Assembly: GCA_009617715.1 (NCBI GenBank)
Contig: VTFK01000493.1
Coordinates: 124,001-188,000, forward strand
Direction: 5' to 3'
Source: Plectrocnemia conspersa
Lineage: Eukaryota; Arthropoda; Insecta; Trichoptera; Polycentropodidae
DNA: 64,000 nucleotides
Made by a program: the position numbers and the translations under genes. Below, one piece after another: positions 55,534 to 64,000 of this stretch. Within the stretch, counting starts at the first letter, position 1. Each line of letters begins with the position of its first letter. The notes beneath the pieces were generated by a model. That model was not told where the DNA came from and did not search any database. It was given only the letters and a program-made list of their open reading frames with translations.

Positions 55534-58500
55534 TTATGGTTCTTCTTCCCAAGAAGTAATAGATTGATAGTACTTAATGACTAACTGCGGCCAGTGCTTC
55601 TTAGCATATTCAGATGGCACTTGCTGCAACGACGGGGTGTTGTAACACTTAACGATGAATTCTACTACGCCATTTTTATTTTGGACGTCGACGATCTTTT
55701 CGGAATTAGCGACTCAAGACCCGACTCTTCCTTCTTGATTCTAAACTCTCGAAACTTGTTTTCAATATTTATAAATTCAGTCTTCACTGTTGAAACGTAA
55801 ATGAAACATTAGCAAAAGTTCAAATGTAAGAGACAATAGAAATTCTACTCACTCGGTACTAATTTCCCCTCTGCATTTTTAACAAGCTGTGGAAACTTTT
55901 GTAGGTTCCCCCTGAATAGCGGAAGGCTGGCATTGGTGAGAAGACTGTCCTCTAACTCTTCTTCTTTTATGGATTTACATACTATTTGTGCACCTGTACC
56001 TTCTGAAACGTGAACGGAACATTAGCGGTACTTCAAACATAAGAGACTATAGAAGTTCTACTCACTCGGTAATAACTGCCCCTCAGCATTCGTATCAAGC
56101 TGTGGGCATTTGACCAGTTCCCAGGATATCGGAAGGTTGGCAGCAATGATTGGATCATTTTCCAACTTTAGTTTGTGCTCTTTCTTTTCTATTAATTTAA
56201 ATTCTGTTTTTACATTTGTAAGGTCTGAACCATAAATGGAACATTAGCCGTACTTCAAACATAAGACTATAGAAATTCTACTCACTCGGTACTAATTTTC
56301 CCTCTGCATTCATATCGAGCTGTGGGCACTTGACTAGTTCCCAGGATATCGGAAGGTTGGCAGCAATGATAGGATCCTTTTCCAACTTTAGTTTGTGCTC
56401 TTCATTTTCTATTAATTTAAATTCTGTTTTTAAATTTGCAAGGTCTGAACCGTAAATAGACCACTAGAACATTGAACGTCAGTGTCCAATTTGTACACAC
56501 ATACATTCGCACGTGCTAGAGCCCAGTCAGAATAATAAAATCGTATAAGTCGCACGAAAATACAATTGCGCTGCAATAAAGGTTATTTTCGGGAAACTAC
56601 AGCGTATCGGCATAGTTTGGAGAGTTTAGAAGAGATCGTAAACTTTTCCACATATGATATTTTATTTAAAAAACGCAATTAAAAACATTTAAAAAATTCA
56701 TAAAATATTTTTGTTATATAGTGATATAAATAAATTATATACATATAATAGATACAAATTTACATACATAGAAAATATATTTACAAAAAAATTACATAGA
56801 AAATATACATATTTTAAAATACAATTAATTACAATTAAAAAAAATAATAAAAAAAAAAATTTCTGTTAAGTTGGAAGTCAGTTTTTTTTGGTTTCGTTCC
56901 AACAATATTATTACTTTCTAATGATGCAGAAGAAGATTGGTAGTTTATTTTAAATTTTTAAAAAGGCACTATGAAAACTAGTGAGTACCGAATCCAAAAA
57001 CAGTTTGCTGGTAACAGATACGTCAAAAATTCGTACTGCAATAATTTTGTAAATGCGTTGTCTACGTATGCAGATGTATCCGAGAGAGGAGCGATACATG
57101 CGCGTAAGAATATTAGTTGTCTCTCTTGTTCTTGTTGAAGTGGCAATGCTCATTTCAAGGATTTCGTCTGTGCTACATCCCCGGTTATAAAAAAACATAT
57201 CGGTCTATTTCGCACAAAATAAAATATATATAATATCACATTAACTGGTTGTCAACTCCTACAATATGATTGTGCGAGTAAATCGTATGTTTTTGGATGA
57301 AAAGTGGATAGCGTGATGACCACTGCTATAGAAGTACTACTCACTCGGTAATAACTGCCTCTCAGCATTCATATCGAGCTGTGGGCACTTGACCAGTTCC
57401 CAGGATATCGGAAGGTTGGCAGCAACGATTGGATCATTTTCCAACTTTAGTTTGTGCTCTTCCTTTTCTATTAATTTAAATTCTGTTTTTACATTTGCAA
57501 GGTCTGAACCGTAAATGGAACATTAGCAGTACTTCAAACGTAAAACTAGAAGTTCTACTCACTCGGTACTAACTGTCTCTCAGCATTCATATCGAACTGT
57601 GGGCACTTGACCAGTTCCCAGGATATCGGAAGGTTGGCAGCAATGATAGGATCCTTTTCCAACTTTAGTTTGTGCTCTTCCTTTTCTATGAATTTAAATT
57701 CAGTTTTTACATCGGCAAGGTCTGAACCATAAATGGAACATTAGTAGTACTTCAAACATAAGAGACTATAGAAGTTCTACTCACTCAGTATTAACGACCC
57801 CTCAGCATTCATATAGAGCGGTGGGCACTTGACCAGTTCCCAGGATATTGGAAGGTTAGCAGCAATGACAGGATCCTTTTCTGATTTTAATTTGTGCTCT
57901 TCCTTTTCTATGTTTTTAAATTCTGTTTTAACATCTGCAAGGGCTGAACCGTAAATGGAACATTAGCGGTACTTCAAACATAAGAAACTATAGAAGTTCT
58001 ACTCACTCGGTATTAACTGCCCCTCAGCATTCATATCGAGCGGTGGGCACTTGACCAGTTCCCAGGATATCGGAAGGTTGGCAGCAATGACAGGATCCTT
58101 CTCCGACTTTAGTTTGTGCTCTTCCTTTTCTATGAATTTAAATTATGATTTTACATCTGCAAGGTCTGAGCCGTAAATGGAATATTAGCAGTACTTCAAA
58201 CATAAGACTATAGAAGTTTTACTCACTCGGTACTAACTGCCCCTCAGCGTTCATATCGAGCTGTGGTGACTTTACTAGCTCCCAGAATTGCGGAAGGCCG
58301 GCAGCAGTGACAGGACCCTTTTCCAACTTTTTTTTCCCTGCTCTTCCTTTTCTGTCAATTTACATTCTGTTTTTTCATCTGCAACGTCTGAAACGTAAAT
58401 GGTACATTAGCAGTACTTCAAACACAAGCGACGATAGAAGTTCTACTCACTCGGTGCTAACTGCCCATCAGCATTAACATCGAGCTGTGGGGACTTGACT

Positions 58501-58790
58501 AGCTCCCATAATTGCGGAAGACCGGCAGCAGTGACAGGACCCTTTTCCAACTTTTTTCCCTGCTCTTCCTTTTCTATCAATTTACATTCTGTTTTTTCAT
58601 CTGAAACGTTTGAAACGTAAATGGCAAATTAGCGGTACTTCAAACACAAGAGACTACAGAAGTAGTTCTACTCACTTGGTACTAACTGACCCTCGGCATT
58701 TGTAACGAGATCTGGGCACTCGATGTTCCCTTCTAACATTTGACAGCCGGCAGAGGTGTTACCCTCCACCACCTGTGTATCTGTGTCCAT
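55534..58790 (-). pseudogene. Locus B: paralogue of locus A with an eight-fold exon array and a damaged chromoshadow exon
   Basis: Minus-strand exons: 58,790-58,676; 58,600-58,451; 58,378-58,227; 58,156-58,007; 57,934-57,785; 57,721-57,563; 57,503-57,345; 56,444-56,286; 56,224-56,066; 56,002-55,853; 55,786-55,665. All donors are GTGAGTAG and all internal exons are phase 1 at both ends. Exon 1 encodes MDTDTQVVEGNTSAGCQM. Exons 2-9 each encode about 50 residues like KLEKDPIIAANLPISWELVK. The last exon starts MKTEFINIENKF, as in locus A, but one base is missing near 55,700, so the frame ends at 55,665; the other frame continues as a chromoshadow-like segment (KIVDVQNKNGVVEFI to PQLVIKYYQ) to a TAA at 55,534. 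Exon 3 has two extra bases in its A-run and exon 4 an in-frame TAA at 58,143. Skipping exons 3 and 4 leaves 440 residues without the domain. Confidence 0.6.
56445..57344 (-). mobile_element. Insertion in intron 7 of locus B
   Basis: The other introns of the array are 59-75 nt, but this one is 900 nt. The inserted part shares its 57,195-57,345 end with the repeat at 37.8-37.98 kb and contains an unrecognised 82-codon frame (56,950-57,198) beginning MFFYNRGCSTDEILEM. AGTGGTC occurs near both edges (57,324-57,330 and 56,460-56,466 on the minus strand) and may be a target duplication. Confidence 0.5.
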
Positions 58791-58900
58791 TTTGAAGAAT
58801 AATGGCAGCCAAGGAGGTTTAACACTGACGCGCGACACTAACTGACAGCTAGAGACAACGGCGTAAAGTTAAAACGTTGATTGTGCTGCCAGCAAGAAAA

Positions 58901-60037
58901 AAAAATACGATCTTCGGTAATTTCCCTAAACGAAAAAGATTATATCTAGTTGCTTTTAATTTTTTCCGTGTGCTCTATATACAAACGTATTTAATTTCAC
59001 GCTAATTATATTTTTAACACAAACTGATAATATTAAGCATTAGTATATGACATAACATTTATTTATTTGATAAAATTAAGGCAGGTAAACCTAATTTGTC
59101 ACAATGGACAAAAATATATTAAAATAAAAAAATACCTACAAATGTATACTTATATACATATACGAATACATGCATACAAATACATATACGCTCACACACA
59201 TATGTGCACGAGAAAATATCAATATTTCGATTAACAATTTTGAGCAAAAGGATAGCCATTGCCAGAATAATTAGTTGGCAAGTGCTCCAATCATAGACTT
59301 CACAGACGAAAACAGTAAATACGACAGAAAAAACATAACTATGAATAACCGCGGGGGCGGAAAGTGTGAATTTACCAGATTTGTATTTAATACAGAATGA
59401 AAGCTGAAGAAAAACACGATTCGATTATTGAAATTGCCAACCGACCACCGGTAACCGGGCAACCGGGAAGCTGCAACATCATTAAATTTCAAGCTTAACA
59501 CTGCGACGTCACTGCTGAGTCTGTAGCAAAAGCTTTCTTCAAAATACCAAAAATTGAAGGTGGCAATTGGAGAGTGCTCCCCTAAAGTAACTCGCGAATA
59601 TAACGGAAATGATTGCAGACTACAGCTTGTATTGAGTTAAAACAGGTTTTTTTATATTTGAAAGCAATACTTATTTATTTGATCGCCGATATTGAAAAAA
59701 TATAATATAAAAAACTTTTTTAGGTTCAATTGATCCAGAATAGTGTTCAAGAATATCTATAAGCTTATTTTGTTGACTTATGGTTTCCATTTTTATACTT
59801 TAAAACATGTACGGCCTAATTGAATATATTGTACATTTAAACACAATTTAAAAAATAAAATACATAATAGTATTTATTTATTAAATTTATATTGGAGGTT
59901 TATATTATTTACGATATTCTATTTTGGTTGATATGTACTGTATTGAAAAAGTAGACGAATACTACCGAAAAAATATTTTTATTCTGATGCTGGATGAGAT
60001 AATTACAGATATAAAATCACGTTTAAAATCAGATACA
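58901..60037. other. Upstream region of locus B
   Basis: A repeat at 59,200-59,310 matches 46,260-46,420 upstream of locus A. Otherwise there is no supported gene or element. The promoter of locus B should lie just above 58,790. Confidence 0.4.
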
Positions 60038-60291
60038 ATTGAGCCCCTTATACACAATAACTAAAGATTAAAATATAAAATAATTATTTGTAAAATAAAT
60101 AATGTAAATATAAATAATTTTAAAATCAACAGTAAAATATATATTGTAAACAATAAAATTATCATGATAATTTTATTGTTTACAATATATATTTTACTTT
60201 TGATTTTTAAATTATTTATATTTACATTATATATTTTACAAATAGTTATTCTATGTTTTAATCTTTAGTTATTGCTTAAAAGGGGCTCAAT
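60038..60291. repeat. 254-bp near-perfect palindrome (foldback element)
   Basis: The block starts ATTGAGCCCCTT and ends AAGGGGCTCAAT, with the centre at 60,164/60,165 inside AAAATTATCATGATAATTTT. Arms of about 127 bp differ by a few mismatches and small indels. There is no spacer. No clear target duplication is seen. Confidence 0.92.
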
Positions 60292-60470
60292 GTTTAAATT
60301 AAATTGCTCGCAAAAAGTATATAATACAATAGAAATACACAGGTTGCTTTTATTAATACTTTGGAAATATTTAAAGTAATATCAATTGTCTAAATCTGTT
60401 CAAATATAGTCTTGAAAATTTTAAATACATGCCCGCTTGTGACGTCATAATTGCCAATTATGTTAGTGCA
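60292..60470. other. Short non-coding stretch
   Basis: Nothing recognised. Confidence 0.5.
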
Positions 60471-60608
60471 ACATCTCCCGCTTACCGCTCCCCTTGCCCG
60501 CTCCGCTGTCATATGTCAGTGCGGTTCGCGCCGAGCGCGCGAGCGTCATCTGCGCTGATGGCTTGTCACGACTGCTGCTATCTCCTCTCCTCTTCTACCC
60601 GTTAATCG
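60471..60608 (+). promoter_or_regulatory. CpG-rich block with splice donor, candidate first exon of a gene to the right
   Basis: A compact G+C- and CpG-rich block ends CCGTTAATCG followed by GTAAGTCAG, a consensus donor at 60,609. This is the look of a promoter plus untranslated first exon on the plus strand. No downstream exon is visible in the window, so the gene would continue beyond 64,000 or have small exons I cannot see. Confidence 0.35.
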
Positions 60609-63600
60609 GTAAGTCAGCCCTGCACCACCTCTCATTCATAATTTTTGATCGACCGTCTCGACGGCCATTACGCGCCATTTTTCAGCCATATCCATCTTTA
60701 ACATCCGAATGTTTCGGGCGTAGAAACGCGACAGATCCATATATTTTGTTATTTTGACGTAAATATAATATATAAGACCATGTTGTGTCATGAAATATGA
60801 CCGAGTACGCTCTTTGGCTAGAAAATTGCGAATACATACATAACCTTAACTTGTGAGTTGATTATATCGCATACAATTTAAATTCATATATTTAATTCAA
60901 TTTGAAAAAAAATATGGTTTAAAAATATAAACCTCTTATGGCCAAATTTTAAGACCATATCTTACTTAATATTAATATTAACGAAAATATTTTTTTTTTT
61001 AAAAACACAATACAATATAATAGTGAAATATTAATTTATTTTTTGTATGTGATTAAAATAGACGTGTACTACAAAATTTTATGAGTATAATTTTGAACTA
61101 TTTTGAATTTTAAAAAATGTATAAATTTCTGCATATTGCAAAAAATAACTTGTACGTGTTTTATACGGTTGATTATGCATTTAATAATATACAATTTTGT
61201 GTATAAATTACTGATTTTCCATAAAAAAACACTTAAATAAGAATAAATTACACTTTGCACAAACAGCTTAAGTAAAAGATTGTTTGCTTTGAGTTATTAC
61301 AATAAATTGTAATCTTTGAATAACTAAACCGAAATGTAAATAAACTTGTAGATTAACATTTGTGAACTTTAGAAATGTACTTATCTCAGTTTAGTCTAAA
61401 TACGTTTCTTTAACACAAATACGCGATAGGAAATTTTATGATGTATCATCTAAGACAGGCCTTTCAAACTCGATCGTTGGTATGCGCCAAAAATGTAAGA
61501 TTTAATTTTATGTGGGCCGCAAGAAAACATAAAAATATTTTTTTATATTTTTTTATTATTTTGTAAAATACAATATCATAATTGTTTTCGCGCTCTCCTT
61601 TTGCCAAAATTCGGTTTGGTTATACTTTGATCAGTCCTTTTATATTAGTAGTCCATAGTAATATCGGTAAAGATAGCTATCATATTTTTAAAACATAATG
61701 TAATATCGAAATGCAGACAAATATGGAGCAATATGGGAGATGTGAGCGATGAGTTGGATTAGTTTGTATTTTGTACTTGACCTGAAAAAAATTTTAAAAC
61801 TATAATTAGTTTTAGAACTTTCATTAAGTTAGGTTTGGGTTTGAACAGCAAATGGACGTTTCGCAACTGTTAAATTGAGCTTCATAGACATTTTAAAATA
61901 GACTATCAGTGCCTATCAGTTAAATTATATTTTCACTAGTAGAAATATATATCTACTGCTAAAAATGTATTTGGATTTTACTAGTGAAAATATAACTCGA
62001 CCAAAAAAATAATTCACTTTAACATTTATACATCAGATGTAAATAAATAATGATAAGTATGTAAATATATGTATATATTACTACATATAGAAAAGTTTAA
62101 ATCATATAATTTTACTAGCATTTGCCAAATAATTTATATTTTCACTGTTTAAAATATATATCTACTGGTAAAAATATATTCTGATATGATTTTACTAAAA
62201 TTACATTTTTTTTAAATATTTTTGGGATTTTAGGAATAAGAACATGACACTGAATATACTATTTATTTATTTTGCTGCATTAAATCCACTTGTCGAATTA
62301 ACGATAATACAATCTATAAAAACATTAAATTTATATAATTCAGCTGATGCTGTTGTTGACTTTTCGTTATTTCTTTGTTTCTTCCTTATGTACTTAAATG
62401 TACTGCTACTAATTTACATTCGTTAAATATTTCCTCTCGTGTCTAATATTTTTTAAACGTTTAAAAAGCAATAAAGTCAACAATAATATGCAAACAAATT
62501 TTAACACAAACCGAGCTGCATCAAGAAACTACAATCTGTCCCTTTGAATAATAATGTTTATTGTGAAAGTACTGACTAGAAATTGTGTACTTTTGAAGAC
62601 AATGTTCCGCTCCTTTTATTTATTGTATGTATAAAAAGCGATGAAGCAATTTATACCTGAAATACATCAGCACATACATTTCAAATTGTAGTTTAGTTCA
62701 GATTCTTTATTTGAGGTCGGTTTTTACTTTTTTTTTATAAATATATTCTTGCTATGATTTTTTTCCAGAGTCGGCCCCTCCCCTCTTGGCAGGCCTTGGT
62801 GTGACACATACCTACTTAAATTATTAGTTTGTAAATTGTGCAATTAGATCTAAATGTAAAATTATTCACTGATTTCCAAGCTGTCTTGATAGACTATAAC
62901 AATAATACTTATAAATTGTAGTAAAGAGCTAACGACATAAATAAATACTATACGAGGGGAGTTGATAATGTCGTGTAATTAAGATGAAATTACTACTGTC
63001 AAAACTGAAGACGTTTCTAAAAATAAACCTGTTTAAATACGATAAGGTTTGTCCTATAGCAGTTAGCTCTTGTATAGAGTAATCTGCAATTAAACACGTC
63101 ATTCCGGAATTGAGAGTGCAATATGAGGAAAAATATCGAGAGCCGTAATTAAGTTTCCAGCTAAGAATGGAAACTATTCATAAACTATCGCCAATATGAT
63201 TGCAGACTAAACATTCATAAACATTAAGAAATGTATATATAAAACTGCGATCCAATTAAAACTCGATTGGACAACTCAAGTATCGAAAGATTAACGAACT
63301 TATTTAAATATTTATACAGCTTCCAAAGTCACTCCTACGCGTTGAACCAATGCTGATTTGTATATGCAGAAATGAACTAATTCTAGTGGCCTCTGTCAAA
63401 CGGAAATTTTTTCTAATATATGCACTCCATCGATCAATCTGACGGCTTAGAATTAAATCAATCGTTATCGCTGCACTTAAAATCATCAGATTTATATCAA
63501 CTGCACGTCATCGTTACGATTTTGCATAAAAACTCGTTCTTTTACCTCGTATTTGTCTCTAACAATACAATGGCTCAGCAACAGTTCCTGGATTATTAAA

Positions 63601-64000
63601 GCGGCCTATTAAAAAAAATTGCATCGTATAATAAAAATAATGTTTTTAAAATAACATGCTTATAAATAAATATTATATGCATGTTATGGTGGACGTCATA
63701 CCGTTGACCTCAGTCACTATCTTTTTTTTTATCTAAATTTATGTTTGACGACACGTCTCATTAGGTAGCGGTCGTCAGTTTACTTTATTGTCTCTCATTT
63801 TTTGGTTTACCGTCCGGAAAATGACACCAAAAATGTGCAGAAAAACTGTCACTTTCTAAACATAATGATAGCGCTGCAACAATTCGTATTTTAAATCTCA
63901 CTTCAATGTTAATTTATAATATGTAAATGTAATTTGAATATACGTTTTAGAATGCTTAAATAGTTAAATTTGCAACTACGTAAGCAAACACGATTTGTTC
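60609..64000. other. A+T-rich non-coding stretch with repeat ends
   Basis: No supported exon. CAGGCCTTTCAAACTCGAT at about 61,457 with TGTGGGCCGCAAGAAAA after it resembles a hAT end without a partner. Inverted repeats TTATATTTTCACTAGTA (61,925) and TACTAGTGAAAATATAA (61,980) are about 40 bp apart, and a related copy lies near 62,140. The last 1.5 kb holds nothing I can name. Confidence 0.4.

Larger units (their letters stand above)
54565..58900. repeat. Segmental duplication, copy B
   Basis: Direct-orientation counterpart of 41,285-44,800, including 3' flank, gene and proximal upstream region. It lacks the TTAA MITE present in copy A and instead has an insertion in an intron of the gene. Confidence 0.8.

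Noticed and set aside
55853..58600. Regular repeats of 222 bp resembling an array such as CRISPR
   Set aside because: The repeats are exons with introns, splice sites and a continuous reading frame in a eukaryotic genome.

Overview
The window looks like A+T-rich nuclear DNA from an insect or another arthropod. The evidence is the set of split protein-coding genes (a scratch-type zinc-finger factor and a ZDHHC3/7-type palmitoyltransferase, both with GT-AG introns), together with many decayed transposons: jockey and CR1/L2-like LINEs, Tc1/mariner, Tigger/pogo, hAT and piggyBac types, MITEs and tRNA-like SINEs. No prokaryotic operon, CRISPR array or origin is visible. I cannot place the species.

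Layout. Positions 1-17.8 kb are non-coding DNA upstream of scratch. They hold a few G+C-richer islands that could be regulatory, a decayed gene-like copy at 3.5-4.0 kb with a perfect palindrome beside it, a decayed transposon ORF at 8.8-9.6 kb, a hAT element inserted in a SINE at 10.8-11.7 kb, and a LINE reverse transcriptase at 13.1-14.2 kb. The terminal coding exon of scratch is at 17,892-18,808 (+), followed by about 8 kb of very A+T-rich DNA that may include its 3' UTR. Jockey debris and an unidentified decayed ORF lie at 27.3-28.8 kb. The five-exon palmitoyltransferase gene runs from 36,206 down to 30,585 (-). Its introns host a piggyBac-type element, a Tc1-type transposase remnant, a 1.5-kb hAT element with an intact 8-bp target duplication, and a perfect 25-bp hairpin.

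The most striking part is 41-59 kb. Two paralogous minus-strand genes, here called locus A (42,647-44,720) and locus B (55,534-58,790), sit in a direct segmental duplication that includes their flanks. Both end in an exon that reads as an HP1-type chromoshadow domain, and neither shows a chromodomain. They have amplified different parts of the shared gene. Locus A carries about 20 copies of an 11-residue Ser/Thr-Ala-Gly-Met-Glu repeat in exon 1 and a long Asp/Glu/Val-Asp tail after the chromoshadow domain. Locus B has an array of eight near-identical phase-1 symmetric exons on a 222-bp pitch, with a systematic 9-nt shift of the 3' splice site along the array. Locus B also carries two broken cassette exons and a one-base frameshift in its chromoshadow exon, so it is either a young pseudogene or a gene that skips its damaged cassettes and lost the domain.

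The interval between A and B (46-54 kb) is a transposon nest: piggyBac, hAT, Tigger and jockey copies, a G+C-rich foldback cluster and a TTAA MITE. The right end (59-64 kb) has a 254-bp palindrome and a CpG-rich block with a consensus splice donor that may be the first exon of a gene running off the window.
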